64,000 nucleotides of DNA. Source: Hansschlegelia beijingensis. GTDB lineage: Bacteria > Pseudomonadota > Alphaproteobacteria > Rhizobiales > Methylopilaceae. Under the pieces are notes generated by a model. That model made no database searches, was not told the origin of the DNA, and worked only from the letters and a program-made list of their open reading frames with translations. Shown here piece after piece: positions 29,434 through 38,830 of the stretch; position 1 is the first letter of the stretch, and each line of letters opens with the position of its first letter. Made by a program: the position numbers and the translations under genes. The stretch spans positions 1 to 64,000 of the forward strand of contig NZ_JACIDR010000004.1 in the NCBI RefSeq assembly GCF_014196425.1, read 5' to 3'.

Positions 29434-30099
29434 TCAGCTTCCGAAGCGCGCGAGCCGCCAGACCGTCGTGCGCTTGATCTCGGAATCCTCGAGATCGCGG
29501 CTGACCGGAACCGTGTACTCGGCGACCGCCTGAAGCCTGTCGCGGGGCAGGTAGCTCCGCCCTGGGTCGCCGACCAGAATCTCGGCGCCGCCGGCCGCGC
29601 ACCGCTCCAGCCAGTCGATCAGCCGCGCCGCGAGGTCGCGCTCATAGAACAGGTCGCCGACCAGAACGACCTCGAAGGCGCCGGCCGCGCCGCCGATCGG
29701 GTCGTCGGCGAGCGGCGTCACCCGGACGCCGTTGGCCGCGGCGTTCAGCATCATCGCCGCGCGGGCGAACGGATCGGGGTCCGCCGCCGTCACCGAAGCC
29801 GCGCCGGCCTTCATCGCGGCGATCGCCACCAGCCCGGAACCCGAGCCGACGTCCAGAACCCGTCGCCCGGCGACGCTCGGCGGATGATCGAGCACATGCC
29901 GCGCCAGCGCCTGGCCGCCTGCCCAGGCGAACGCCCAGAACGGCGGCGGAAGCCGGGCCTGAGCCAGCTCCTCCTCGGTTTTCGACCAGAGCGGCACGGC
30001 CTCGTCGGCCACATGGAGCATGATCTCGGGCGCGTGCGGGACGGGTCGCAGCGTCGTGTTGCCCCGGATGAAGGCCGCGCGATCCGTCGGCGCGCTCAC
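29434..30099 (-). CDS. Class I SAM methyltransferase, ETFB/protein-lysine type
   Basis: 221 residues. The SAM-binding motif I is VLDVGSGSGLVAIAAMKAGA, followed by the acidic residue in VTAADPDP and motif-like DPIGGAAGAFEVVLVGDLFYE. The N-terminal PPFWAFAWAGGQALARHVLD is characteristic of the ETFB lysine methyltransferase/Nnt1-like group. A target in the electron transfer flavoprotein is the family expectation, not shown. The GTG start at 30099 overlaps the TGA of the EVE gene, so translation is coupled. Confidence 0.85.
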   Translation of the reverse strand: MSAPTDRAAFIRGNTTLRPVPHAPEIMLHVADEAVPLWSKTEEELAQARLPPPFWAFAWAGGQALARHVLDHPPSVAGRRVLDVGSGSGLVAIAAMKAGAASVTAADPDPFARAAMMLNAAANGVRVTPLADDPIGGAAGAFEVVLVGDLFYERDLAARLIDWLERCAAGGAEILVGDPGRSYLPRDRLQAVAEYTVPVSRDLEDSEIKRTTVWRLARFGS

Positions 30100-30521
30100 G
30101 CTGTCTCGGCCAGCCCGCCCATGTGGCAGACCTCGGCCCACTCCGCCTCGGTGACCGGCTGGACCGAAAGCCGCATGGACGTGACCAGAGCCATCCCGGC
30201 GAGCTTCGGGTTGGCCTTCACGGCCGCCAGCGTCACGGGCGTGGGCATGTCCGTCACGGCGCGGATGTCGACGCATTCCCAGGTGGGATTGTCGGCCGTG
30301 GAATCCGGATGGGCGAGCTTCGCGACCTCGACGACGCCGACGATCTCCTTGCCCTCGTTGGAGTGATAGAAGAACCCGCGGTCGCCGATCTTCATCGCCC
30401 GCATGTTGTTGCGGGCGAGGTAGTTGCGCACGCCGGTCCATTCGGTCCCGGCCGCGCCCGCGGCCTTCTGCTGGTCCCACGACCATGCGGCGGGCTCGGA
30501 TTTGAACAACCAGTAGGCCAT
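30096..30521 (-). CDS. EVE domain protein
   Basis: 141 residues covering a single EVE domain: YWLFKSEPAAWSWDQQ at the start, WTGVRNYLARNNMRAM, GDRGFFYHSNEGKEIVGVVE in the middle and RLSVQPVTEAEW near the end. EVE/YTH-like PUA folds bind modified bases in RNA or DNA; the partner here is unknown. The ATG at 30521 sits 3 bases after the gpsA stop and its own stop overlaps the methyltransferase start, so it is part of a tsaD-gpsA-EVE-methyltransferase operon. Confidence 0.92.
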   Translation of the reverse strand: MAYWLFKSEPAAWSWDQQKAAGAAGTEWTGVRNYLARNNMRAMKIGDRGFFYHSNEGKEIVGVVEVAKLAHPDSTADNPTWECVDIRAVTDMPTPVTLAAVKANPKLAGMALVTSMRLSVQPVTEAEWAEVCHMGGLAETA

Positions 30522-30524
30522 CGT

Positions 30525-31496
30525 TCAGATCTCGGACTTGAGCGGCCGGGCGAGCAGTCCGGCGACGGCCGCTCCCACGCTGACGCGTCCGGCGAGGACC
30601 TCGGCCACCGCCGTGGAGATCGGCATCTCGACGCCATGTTCGGCGGCGAGCGCCACCAGCGCCTCGACGGTCGCCGCGCCTTCGGCGAGTTTGTTCGGAG
30701 GGGGCTCCCCGCGCCCGAGCGCCAGCCCGAGCGAGAAGTTGCGGGATTGGGTGGATGAGGCCGTGAGCACGAGGTCGCCGAGGCCGGAGAGGCCGGCGAG
30801 CGTCTCCGGCCGGGCGCCGAGCGCCAGGCCGAGCCGGCCAAGCTCGGCGAACCCGCGGGCCACCATCGCGGCGACGGCGCTCGCGCCGAGGCCGCGGCCC
30901 GCCACTGCGCCGGCCGCGATCGCGAGCACGTTCTTGGCCGCGCCGCCGAGCGCCGCCCCGACGATGTCGGTCGAGCGGTAAGGCCTGAAGGAGCGCGTCG
31001 CGAGCGCCTCGCAGACAAGCGCTGCGGCCGCCTCGTCGGCCGAGGCGAGCGTGACGGCGGTCGGCAGGCCGAGCGCCACGTCCTCCGCGAAGCTCGGGCC
31101 GGACAGCAGCGCGCGCCGGGAGCCGGGCAGCGCCTCCTCGAGCACGATGTGGGGCAGGGCCAGGGTGCCCTTCTCGACGCCCTTGCAGCCGCTGACGACC
31201 ACCGACTCCGGCGACACCAGCGCGGCGATCTCGGTCGCCACGGCGCGCAGCGTCTGGGTCGGCACGACCATCAGCACGACGCCCGCGTCCGCGAGCGTGG
31301 TCTTGTCAGCGGTCGGGTAGACGCCCTTGTGAAGCGGGATGTTGGGCAGGCGCGCGGCGTTGGTCCGGTCGCGCGCGATCTCCGCCATGCGTCCCGGATC
31401 GCGGCCGATCAGCGGCGTGAGCTCGCCGGTGGCCTCCGCGGCGACATTGGCGAGGGCGGTGCCCCAGGCGCCGGCTCCGACGACCGCGACCTTCAC
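30525..31496 (-). CDS. gpsA: Glycerol-3-phosphate dehydrogenase [NAD(P)+]
   Basis: 323 residues. It reduces dihydroxyacetone phosphate to sn-glycerol 3-phosphate for phospholipid synthesis. The Rossmann motif [14 protein letters not shown] starts the protein; [21 protein letters not shown] and [16 protein letters not shown] with the catalytic lysine follow, and [14 protein letters not shown] is the usual C-terminal substrate region. The start is a GTG at 31496 that overlaps the tsaD stop (GTGA). Confidence 0.95.
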   Translation of the reverse strand: MKVAVVGAGAWGTALANVAAEATGELTPLIGRDPGRMAEIARDRTNAARLPNIPLHKGVYPTADKTTLADAGVVLMVVPTQTLRAVATEIAALVSPESVVVSGCKGVEKGTLALPHIVLEEALPGSRRALLSGPSFAEDVALGLPTAVTLASADEAAAALVCEALATRSFRPYRSTDIVGAALGGAAKNVLAIAAGAVAGRGLGASAVAAMVARGFAELGRLGLALGARPETLAGLSGLGDLVLTASSTQSRNFSLGLALGRGEPPPNKLAEGAATVEALVALAAEHGVEMPISTAVAEVLAGRVSVGAAVAGLLARPLKSEI

Positions 31497-32548
31497 GCCT
31501 TGGCTCCCGGCGCGGCCGCCGCGAGATCGAGCGGCCAACGCGGCCGCGGCGCGAAGGAGAGATCGTCCTCGAGCCCAAGCGCGAGGCGCTCGGCGCCGGC
31601 CCACGCGATCATCGCGCCATTGTCGCCGCAGAGCGCAAGTGGGGGCGCCACCAGCCGCGCGCCCATCTCGCTCGACACCCTCTGGAGGGCCCGCCGGATC
31701 TGGCCGTTCGCCGCCACGCCGCCGGCGACCACGATCGCGCTCGGCGCGCCATGGCGCTCGCAGAACATCCGGAACGCGACGCGGACCCGGTTGGCGACGA
31801 CGTCGGCCACGGCGGCCTGGAAGCTGGCGCAGAGATCGTCGACGTCCTGCGCCGAGAGCGGCGCGACACGCTCCGCCTCGAGGCGGACGGCGGTCTTGAG
31901 GCCGGAGAGCGAGAAGTTCGGCTCCGCCCGCCCGAACATCGGTCTCGGAAAGGCGAAGCGCTCCGGGTCGCCGGTCTCGGCGCGCCGCTCGACCTCGGGT
32001 CCGCCCGGATAGCCGAGATCCAGCATCTTCGCGACCTTGTCGAACGCCTCTCCGAGCGCGTCGTCGAGGGTCGTGCCCAGCCGCACGTAACGGCCGACGC
32101 CCAGCACGGCGAGCAGTTGCGTGTGGCCTCCGGACGCCAGCAGCAGCAGGTAGGGGAAGGCGATCCCGTCGGTGAGCCGGGCGGTCAGCGCGTGCGCCTC
32201 GAGATGGTTGACGGCGATGAAGGGCTTCTCCGCCACCACCGCGAGCGCCTTGGCCGCAGTGAGCCCGACGATGACGCCGCCCACGAGGCCCGGCCCTGCG
32301 GCGGCGGCCACGCCGTCCAGATCGCGCAGCGTCACTCCGGCCCGCGACAGGGCGGCGGACAGCACGCCGTCCAGCGCCTCGACATGCGCCCGGGCGGCGA
32401 TCTCCGGCACCACGCCGCCGAACGCCGCGTGCTCCTCGACCTGAGCCCGAACCACATTCGAGAGGATTTCCCCGGGGCCGTCGCCCCCCCGCCGGACGAT
32501 GGACGCGGCGGTTTCATCGCAAGTGGTTTCCAGGCCGAGAACCAGCAT
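31493..32548 (-). CDS. tsaD: tRNA N6-adenosine threonylcarbamoyltransferase
   Basis: 351 residues. It makes t6A37 on ANN-reading tRNAs together with TsaB, TsaC and Tsa[17 protein letters not shown] starts the ASKHA fold; the metal site is HLEAH, with [11 protein letters not shown] and GYPGGPEVE as further family motifs. The ORF starts at an ATG at 32548. It heads the minus-strand operon with gpsA and is divergent from hemC (112 bases), a pairing usual in alphaproteobacteria. Confidence 0.97.
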   Translation of the reverse strand: MLVLGLETTCDETAASIVRRGGDGPGEILSNVVRAQVEEHAAFGGVVPEIAARAHVEALDGVLSAALSRAGVTLRDLDGVAAAAGPGLVGGVIVGLTAAKALAVVAEKPFIAVNHLEAHALTARLTDGIAFPYLLLLASGGHTQLLAVLGVGRYVRLGTTLDDALGEAFDKVAKMLDLGYPGGPEVERRAETGDPERFAFPRPMFGRAEPNFSLSGLKTAVRLEAERVAPLSAQDVDDLCASFQAAVADVVANRVRVAFRMFCERHGAPSAIVVAGGVAANGQIRRALQRVSSEMGARLVAPPLALCGDNGAMIAWAGAERLALGLEDDLSFAPRPRWPLDLAAAAPGAKA

Positions 32549-32660
32549 GACGCCTCATATTCGGGAAGGGACAGCGGGAGACATAGCGGGAGACGAAGGA
32601 TCGCGCTACCAAGCCCCCGGCCGCGCCCATCGGGCGCCCGCAATGGAGCTTCTCTAGGGC

Positions 32661-33587
32661 ATGAGCCAGACGTTTCGCATCGGCACCCGCGGCAGTCCGC
32701 TCGCGCTGTGGCAGGCGCATCGCGTGCGGGACGGGCTGATCGAGGCCTGGGGGCTCGCGCCGGACGCCGTCGAGATCGTCGTGATCCGCACCACCGGAGA
32801 CGCGATCCAGGACCGGCCGCTCAGCGAAGCCGGCGGCAAGGGCCTGTTCGTCAAGGAGATCGACGAGGCGCTGCTCGACGGGCGCGTCGATCTCTCCGTG
32901 CATTCCGCGAAGGATCTCCCGACCGCGCTCGCCGAGGGAACGGAACTGGCGGCCACGCTGCCCCGCGCGGACGTTCGCGACGTGCTGATCGGCGGCTCGG
33001 CCCCCACGCTCGACGCCCTTCGTGAGGGCGCCGTGGTGGGCACGGCGTCGCTGCGTCGCGGGGCGCTGGTTCGCCGACGGCGGCCGGACCTGAAGGTGGT
33101 GACGTTCCGGGGCAACGTGCACAGCCGTCTGGAGAAGCTCGCCAGCGGCGAGGTCGACGCGACGCTGCTGGCGCTCGCCGGCCTCACGCGCCTGGGGCTC
33201 GAGCGGCACGCGACCGAGATCATGGACGCGGAGACGTTTCCGCCGGCGCTCGGCCAAGGCGCGATCGCGGTCACGGCGCGCGCCGGGGACGCAGCCACGC
33301 GCGAGGCGCTCGCGAAGCTCGACTGTCCGGCGACCGCCGCCGCGCTGATCTGCGAGCGCGCATTCCTCACGGTTCTGGACGGCTCGTGCCGAACCCCGAT
33401 CGCCGGGCTGGCCCGGGTGAACGGGGACACTCTGTCGTTCCGCGGGATGGTGCTGTCCGTCGACGGCGCGCGCGCCGTGGAGGCGACGCGCGAAGGCGCC
33501 GCGTCCGACGCGGCGGCGCTCGGCGCGGCGGCGGGCGAGGACGTCAGGTCGCGCGCTCCCGCCGATCTGCTGGCCGCGTTCGGCTGA
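32661..33587 (+). CDS. hemC: Hydroxymethylbilane synthase
   Basis: 308 residues. Polymerises four porphobilinogens into hydroxymethylbilane. RIGTRGSPLALWQAHRV begins the protein, GGKGLFVKEIDEALLDG and VHSAKDLPTALAEG follow, and the dipyrromethane cofactor cysteine is in VLDGSCRTPIAG. It is directly followed by hemD (7 bases). Confidence 0.97.
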   Translation: MSQTFRIGTRGSPLALWQAHRVRDGLIEAWGLAPDAVEIVVIRTTGDAIQDRPLSEAGGKGLFVKEIDEALLDGRVDLSVHSAKDLPTALAEGTELAATLPRADVRDVLIGGSAPTLDALREGAVVGTASLRRGALVRRRRPDLKVVTFRGNVHSRLEKLASGEVDATLLALAGLTRLGLERHATEIMDAETFPPALGQGAIAVTARAGDAATREALAKLDCPATAAALICERAFLTVLDGSCRTPIAGLARVNGDTLSFRGMVLSVDGARAVEATREGAASDAAALGAAAGEDVRSRAPADLLAAFG

Positions 33588-33594
33588 CGCGGCC

Positions 33595-34344
33595 GTGAAC
33601 GTCCTCGTGCTCAGGCCGGAACGCGCCGCCGTCCGCACAGCCAGCGCGCTCGGGCGGCTCGGCCACACGCCAATCGTCGCGCCTGTCCTGACGATCGAGG
33701 AAATCCCCTCCGCGATCCCCGGGACGGATTATCACGCGGTTCTCGCCACCAGCGCCAACGGCGTGCGGAAGCTCGCCCGGAGGCCGGAGATCGACGCCCT
33801 GTCGCGGCTTCCGCTGGTCGCGGTCGGCGACCGCACCGCGGAGGCGGGGCGGGAGGCCGGATTCGAGATCGTGCACGTCGCGGACGGCGACGGCCGCTCC
33901 CTGGTGGTCGAGACCCGCAGGGTGTTTCCCGAGCCGTCGCGCTTCCTGCACGCCGCGGGCGCCGACCGGGCGTTCGACGTCGCCGGCGCCCTCGCGGAGC
34001 ATGGGCATGACGTCACCGTGATCGAGCTCTACCGCGCCGTGGCCGCGACCACGCTGCCCGCCGCCGCCGCGTCGGCGTTGGCCGCCGGGGCTGTCGACGT
34101 CGTGCTGCATCATTCGCGGCGAATCGCCGAAACCTTCCTGACGCTGTCGGCGGCGGCCGGCTTCGCCGAACAGGTCCGCGCGCTGGGCCATGCGGCTCTG
34201 TCGGAACGCGTCGCCGGGGCGGTCCGGCTCGCGGGCTGCGAGCGGGTGGCGGTCGCGGCCCAGCTCGATGAGCCCGCGCTGCTGCGGGCGCTCGAGACGT
34301 TTGCGGCCGGAGCCTCGCCTTCCGGGGGCGGCCGGTCTAATTAG
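33595..34344 (+). CDS. hemD: Uroporphyrinogen-III synthase
   Basis: 249 residues from a GTG at 33595. Closes and inverts ring D to uroporphyrinogen III. Sequence conservation in this family is low; VLVLRPERAAVRTASAL at the start, LATSANGVRKLAR, VAVGDRTAEAGREAG and the bilobed spacing with VVLHHSRRIAETFL in the second half fit. Position directly after hemC settles the call. Confidence 0.9.
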   Translation: MNVLVLRPERAAVRTASALGRLGHTPIVAPVLTIEEIPSAIPGTDYHAVLATSANGVRKLARRPEIDALSRLPLVAVGDRTAEAGREAGFEIVHVADGDGRSLVVETRRVFPEPSRFLHAAGADRAFDVAGALAEHGHDVTVIELYRAVAATTLPAAAASALAAGAVDVVLHHSRRIAETFLTLSAAAGFAEQVRALGHAALSERVAGAVRLAGCERVAVAAQLDEPALLRALETFAAGASPSGGGRSN

Positions 34345-34395
34345 GACAGCGGGTCGTCGGCCGGCGGCCCCTTCTCGCATCGCAAGGAACGGCCA

Positions 34396-36192
34396 ATGGC
34401 GGACCCGAAGGGACCTGGGAGCGGACAGAGCGGCAGGAGCGGGCCGGGAGCTCGGCCGAAGCCCCAGACGCTCAACCTCTCGGCCACCGATCTGACGCCG
34501 AAGCCGAAGCCCGCCGCGTCATCCGGCTCATCCACGTCCGAGGCGGCCAAGACCGCCGCGCCCAAGCCGGCCGCCGAGGCGCCGAAGCCCGCCGCCGAGC
34601 CGGCCAAGCCTGTCGCTGCGCCCGCCGGGCCGGCGGCCGCGAAGCCCGCCGCCGCGTCCCCGAGCCCGGCCTCATCCCCGAGTTCGCCCGCGAGCCCGAC
34701 GAGCGCGGCCGGGAAGCCGGCCGCGAATCCCGCGACCGCGGCGGGCGTCGCCGCAAAGCCGGCCGCGGGCGCCGCGGCTTCGCCGGCCGCTGACGCCAAG
34801 ACCGCTTCGCCCTCCGGCCCCGCCCCGGCCAGCGCGCCTTCTGGTTCGCCGCAGTCCGCCGCGGGCAAGCCGGCGACGGCGTCGAGCTCCCCCTCGGGGT
34901 CAGCAGCGGGCGCGCCCTCGGGATCGCAGGGCGCCTCCCCGTCGGGACCGTCGGTCGCCGCGAAGGGCGCCGCTGCGTCCGGACCATCCTCGCCCCGGTT
35001 CGGGAGCTCGGCGCCCGGCCGGCCCGCGAGCGCTCCGCCGGCCGCGACCCGCTCACGCGGGATGGGCGTGCTGGGCGTGATCTTCGCGATGCTCGGCGGA
35101 GCGGCGCTCGCGGTGGCGACGATCGCGCTGTTCGGCCGTGACCTCATCCCTGCCGTCCAGCCCGACGACGCGCGTGTCGCCGCCGCGGAAAGCAAGCTCG
35201 ACGCCCTTGGCGGCGAGGTCGCGGCGCTGCGTGACCGCGCCGGCCAGAGCGCCCCGCCGGCGGGCGACGCCGGCGCGACGGACGAGAGGCTCGCCGAGGT
35301 CGGCAAGACGATCGAGGCGACCAACGCCCGGGCCGAGGCGCTGGAGAAGCAGGTCGCCGAGCTGACGGCCAAGGTCGAATCGTCGCCGCAGGGCGGCGAC
35401 CAGTCCGCCGTCGCCGCGCTCGCCAGCCGCCTCGAAGCGGTCGAGCAGCGCGGCTCGGCCGTGGACGCCGTCGCGGGGCTCGACAAGCGCGTCACCGACC
35501 TCGACGGGCGGATCTCTGATCTCGACGGACGGGTCGCCGCGCTCGGCGGCCGCCTCGACAAGCTCGCGACCGCAGAGCAGCTCGAAGCCTTGACCGCGAA
35601 GGTGCCGGAGACGGTCGCGGAGGCGGTGAAGCCTCTCGACGGACGCGTGGCTTCGGTGGAAGGCGCCCTCAAGGCGCGGCCGGCGGGCGATCCCGCGGCC
35701 CGCAGCGTGGTGGCGCTCGGCGCGCTCGAGCAGGCGCTCGACGCCGGGCGGCCTTTCGCGGCGGAGCTCGAGGCGGTGAAGACCTCGACGTCGAACGGCG
35801 AGCTCACGGCGCTTGACGCGTTCGCGGCCTCCGGGGTTCCGACCCGGCAGGCTCTGGCGAAGGAACTGTCCGGGATCATGGCCCAGCTTCCCGCGGAGAA
35901 GCCCGCCGAATCGGCTTCGCTGTTCGACAAGTTCGTCGCGAGCGCGGGGTCGGTCGTGAAGGTGACCCCGAAGGACGCCGGCTCCGCGACCGAGAACCCG
36001 CGCGCGCGGGTAGCGGCGCTTGCGGCGGCCGGCGATGTCGAACAGGCCCTGGCGGCGCGGCAGGGTCTCGATCAGGAGGCGCAGGCGGCGACCGCTGGCT
36101 GGGCCGAGAAGGCGACGGCGCGCATCGCCGCCGAGAAGGCCGTGGAGGGGGCGCGCGCGGCCGCGCTCGCCCGCCTGTCGGCGACCGAGTAA
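34396..36192 (+). CDS. Alphaproteobacterial Mic60/mitofilin family protein
   Basis: 598 residues. A long disordered Pro/Ala/Ser-rich N-terminus (residues about 15-215, many PKPAAEAPKPA-type repeats), one hydrophobic span (GVLGVIFAMLGGAALAVATI, about 220-240), a coiled-coil region (about 255-420, with heptad-like TDLDGRISDLDGRVAALGGR repeats), and a C-terminal mitofilin-like domain (VVALGALEQALDAGRPFAAE onward). This is the layout of bacterial Mic60, an inner-membrane protein that shapes membranes and contacts the outer membrane. Its place between hemD and hemY is the conserved setting of the bacterial family. Confidence 0.87.
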   Translation: MADPKGPGSGQSGRSGPGARPKPQTLNLSATDLTPKPKPAASSGSSTSEAAKTAAPKPAAEAPKPAAEPAKPVAAPAGPAAAKPAAASPSPASSPSSPASPTSAAGKPAANPATAAGVAAKPAAGAAASPAADAKTASPSGPAPASAPSGSPQSAAGKPATASSSPSGSAAGAPSGSQGASPSGPSVAAKGAAASGPSSPRFGSSAPGRPASAPPAATRSRGMGVLGVIFAMLGGAALAVATIALFGRDLIPAVQPDDARVAAAESKLDALGGEVAALRDRAGQSAPPAGDAGATDERLAEVGKTIEATNARAEALEKQVAELTAKVESSPQGGDQSAVAALASRLEAVEQRGSAVDAVAGLDKRVTDLDGRISDLDGRVAALGGRLDKLATAEQLEALTAKVPETVAEAVKPLDGRVASVEGALKARPAGDPAARSVVALGALEQALDAGRPFAAELEAVKTSTSNGELTALDAFAASGVPTRQALAKELSGIMAQLPAEKPAESASLFDKFVASAGSVVKVTPKDAGSATENPRARVAALAAAGDVEQALAARQGLDQEAQAATAGWAEKATARIAAEKAVEGARAAALARLSATE

Positions 36193-36204
36193 GGGCGGAA
36201 GATC

Positions 36205-37833
36205 ATGGTTCGCGTTCTGCTCTATCTCGCCCTCGTCGGACTGTTCGCCCTCGGAGCGATCTGGGTCGCCGATCGTCCGGGCGATCTGATGATCGACTGG
36301 CAGGGCTATCGCATCGAGACCAGCGTCGCGGCGGCCGTCGCCTTCGTGGCGGCGGTGGCCTGCGCGGCGGTCGTGCTCTGGAACGTCATGCGCTGGATCC
36401 TCGCGGGGCCGGAGGCGTTCGCGCTGTTCCGGCGGAACCGGAGGCGCGCCAAGGGCTATGACGCGATCACGCGCGGCGTCGTGGCGGTCGGAACCGGCGA
36501 CGCTCGCCGCGCCGGGCGCGAGGCCAACGAAGCCCGCCGGCTGCTCGGCAAGGAGCCGCTGACGCTGGTCCTCGCCGCGCAGGCGGCCCAGCTCTCCGGC
36601 GACCGTCCGGGCGCGGAGGCCGCCTTCCGCGCCATGACCGACCAGCCCGAGACCCGCTCGCTCGGCCTTCGCGGCCTGTATGTGGAGGCGGAGCGCAGGG
36701 GCGACCTGGTCGCCGCCAGGGCGATCGCCGAGGACGCCGCCCGCCAGTCGCCCGAGACTCCCTGGGCCGGCCAGGCGCTGTTCGACTTCCAGTGCGCCGA
36801 ACGGGACTGGGCCGGCGCGCTTGCGACGCTCGAGCGGCTGAGCGCGAACAAGCTGGTCGACAAGACCGAGACGCGCCGCCGGCGCGCGGTGCTGCTGACC
36901 GCGCAGGCGATGGATTCGTCCGGCGACGTGCCGCTCGCCATCCGGCGGGCGCGCGAGGCGCACGGGCTCGCGCCGGACTTCACGCCCGCCGCGGCGCTCG
37001 CCGCCCGGTTGCTCGCCGAGCAGGGCGAGGTCCGCAAGGCGATGAAGATCGTCGAAACCACCTGGGCGAAGGCGACCCATCCGGATCTCGCCGAGGTCTA
37101 TGTCCACGTCCGCACAGGCAACTCGGCCCGCGACAAGCTCAAGCGCGCCAGGGCGCTCGCGGAACGCTCCGGCGACGATCCCGAGGGTCTGATCGCGGTG
37201 GCGCGGGCGGCGCTCGCGGCCCGCGAGTTCGAGACGGCGAGCGAGGCCGTCGGCAAGCTGCTCTCGGTCCGCCCCACCGCGCGAGCCTGCATGCTGATGG
37301 CGGAGCTCGAGGACGTGAAGAACGGCGACGCCGGCCGCGCCCGCGAATGGCTCGGCCGCGCGCTTCGTGCGCCGCGCGATCCTGCGTGGGTCGCCGACGG
37401 GGTCGCCAGCGAGACCTGGGCGCCGATCTCCCCGGTCACCGGCCGGCTCGACGCCTTCGTGTGGAGGACGCCTGTCGAGGAGGCCCGGCCGAAGCTCGCC
37501 GCGGACGCCTGGCTGGACGAGCCGCCGCCTCCTCCCCCGCCGCCGCCTGCGACGATCGCGCCTGCCGCCGAGCCCCTGCCGCGCTCGATGCCCGTGCTGA
37601 TCGACGCCGCCGCGGAGCCGCCGCCGCAGGCCAAGAACGAGCCCAAGCAGGTCGCGCCGGCCTCGACGGTCGTCGTGGCTCCGGACGGGGCGAAGGGCCG
37701 CGGCGCACGGCCGACGCAGGCGGTGTTTCCGCTTGCGCGCGCGCCGGATGATCCAGGTCCGAACGGAGCGGAAACCGGCGACGCCGCGAATAATGGCGGT
37801 TTTCCAGCCTCCCGGCCGACCTACGGCGTCTGA
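36205..37833 (+). CDS. hemY: HemY-like protein with TPR domain
   Basis: 542 residues. Two hydrophobic segments at the N-terminus (about 2-20 and 41-62), then the HemY_N domain (SVAAAVAFVAAVACAAVVLW, RNRRRAKGYDAITRGVVAVG) and a helical TPR-like region (residues about 90-400). The C-terminus is Pro-rich and low-complexity (EPPPPPPPPPATI). Unlike protoporphyrinogen oxidase, which shares the name, this HemY is a membrane protein of unclear role found at the end of hemCD operons. 12 bases separate it from the Mic60 gene. Confidence 0.88.
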   Translation: MVRVLLYLALVGLFALGAIWVADRPGDLMIDWQGYRIETSVAAAVAFVAAVACAAVVLWNVMRWILAGPEAFALFRRNRRRAKGYDAITRGVVAVGTGDARRAGREANEARRLLGKEPLTLVLAAQAAQLSGDRPGAEAAFRAMTDQPETRSLGLRGLYVEAERRGDLVAARAIAEDAARQSPETPWAGQALFDFQCAERDWAGALATLERLSANKLVDKTETRRRRAVLLTAQAMDSSGDVPLAIRRAREAHGLAPDFTPAAALAARLLAEQGEVRKAMKIVETTWAKATHPDLAEVYVHVRTGNSARDKLKRARALAERSGDDPEGLIAVARAALAAREFETASEAVGKLLSVRPTARACMLMAELEDVKNGDAGRAREWLGRALRAPRDPAWVADGVASETWAPISPVTGRLDAFVWRTPVEEARPKLAADAWLDEPPPPPPPPPATIAPAAEPLPRSMPVLIDAAAEPPPQAKNEPKQVAPASTVVVAPDGAKGRGARPTQAVFPLARAPDDPGPNGAETGDAANNGGFPASRPTYGV

Positions 37834-37899
37834 CGGGATGCAGCCAAGGCGGTTCTCGCCTTGCATTGCGGGCGGCGTTTCGCTAGAGGGAGCGCCGTC

Positions 37900-37975
37900 G
37901 CCGCAATAGCTCAGCTGGTAGAGCACGTCATTCGTAATGACGGGGTCGGGGGTTCGAGTCCCTCTTGCGGCACCA
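37900..37975 (+). tRNA. tRNA-Thr (anticodon CGT)
   Basis: A 76-nt cloverleaf with encoded CCA: acceptor GCCGCAA/TTGCGGC, D arm GCTC-AGCTGGTA-GAGC, anticodon arm CGTCA-TTCGTAA-TGACG giving CGT, and T arm GGGGG-TTCGAGT-CCCTC (with a closing mismatch). It follows hemY by 66 bases. Confidence 0.97.
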
Positions 37976-38089
37976 CGCCCTCGGCCGATGCGTGTTTTGC
38001 GGCCGACCTCACCTACATTGGTCATACGGTCCGGCGCGGCGCGCAAAGCGTCGACGCGTCCCACAGCGGCTGAGCCGCCGGAGGTCCCC

Positions 38090-38566
38090 GTGCTCGAGAA
38101 TCTCCGCAGGTTTCTTCACGATCTGGCGGGCGTGCCGGAGGCCGACCATTTCGCGGTCGACGATTACCGCGTGGCCGCGGCGGCCCTGCTGATCAATCTG
38201 AGCGGCGTCGACGGCGTCGTGACGGACGCCGAGCGCGACGCGCTCCACGCGAGCCTGAAGTCCCATTTGGGGCTCGACGAGGCCGAGACGGCCGAGCTCA
38301 TCGCTGCCGCCGGAAGCCGCGAGGCCGAGGCCGTCGACCTCTACGCGTTCACGAGCGTGCTCAGGCGCTCGCTGGACGCCGCAGGCCGCGCGCAGATCGT
38401 CGAGATGATGTGGGAGATCGTGTTCGCTGACGGCGCGGTGCACGAGATCGAGGACAACATCGTCTGGCGGGCCGCCGATCTCCTCGGCGTGTCGTCCAGA
38501 GAACGGATCGAGCTGAAGCGCCGCATAGCGGCCGGAGCGCGGCCGCTGAACGCCGAGCACGGCTGA
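38090..38566 (+). CDS. TerB family tellurite-resistance/acid-tolerance-like protein
   Basis: 158 residues, all helical. The stretch AAAALLINLSGVDGVVTDAERDAL carries the acidic-residue loop typical of TerB domains (SGVDG.VTD.E), repeated at MMWEIVFADGAVHEIEDN. Function in bacteria without a ter operon is unclear. The GTG at 38090 is preceded by a perfect GGAGG with 5-base spacing, which fixes the start and excludes the longer open frame running back over tRNA-Thr. Confidence 0.87.
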   Translation: MLENLRRFLHDLAGVPEADHFAVDDYRVAAAALLINLSGVDGVVTDAERDALHASLKSHLGLDEAETAELIAAAGSREAEAVDLYAFTSVLRRSLDAAGRAQIVEMMWEIVFADGAVHEIEDNIVWRAADLLGVSSRERIELKRRIAAGARPLNAEHG

Positions 38567-38590
38567 CGCCCCGAAGCGGGACAGCCCCTC

Positions 38591-38624
38591 TCGCAAAACG
38601 CGACGACATTCGCAAAACGCGACG
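38591..38624. repeat. Two direct copies of a 15-mer, 19-base period
   Basis: TCGCAAAACGCGACG occurs at 38591-38605 and 38610-38624. Each copy has TCGC and GCGA as short inverted arms. The pair lies between two convergent genes, so it is not in the usual place for an operator. Confidence 0.75.
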
Positions 38625-38781
38625 CCTTCTGGGACGCCGTCGCCGACGTCTCCCCAGATGTGGCGGCTGATGGCTTCGCGCCGTCTATATCTTGCGGCAG
38701 TGACCCTCCATTAGGGTTGGCAAGCGGTTTGCGACGGTCCCCGCAGCCGGATCTGGTTCATGCGTACCGGCATCTGTTCGG

Positions 38782-38821
38782 GCGGGAGAGGGCGTTTCAG
38801 ACCCCGGCGACCCTCTCCCGC
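38782..38821. terminator. Long hairpin just past the YggS gene
   Basis: An 11-bp perfect stem, GCGGGAGAGGG (38782-38792) with CCCTCTCCCGC (38811-38821), and an 18-nt loop, 10 bases beyond the YggS stop on the minus strand. There is no T run, so it may slow or protect RNA ends rather than terminate by itself. Confidence 0.45.
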
Positions 38822-38830
38822 GCCGATCAG

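Noticed and set aside
34500-35060. Apparent low-complexity repeats rich in GCCGCG/AAGCCG
   Set aside because: They code for the Ala/Pro/Lys/Ser-rich disordered part of the Mic60 protein and show no fixed-length DNA repeat.
35053-38064. A 1003-codon minus-strand open frame opposite Mic60 and hemY, crossing tRNA-Thr
   Set aside because: It runs through a tRNA gene and has no recognisable domain.
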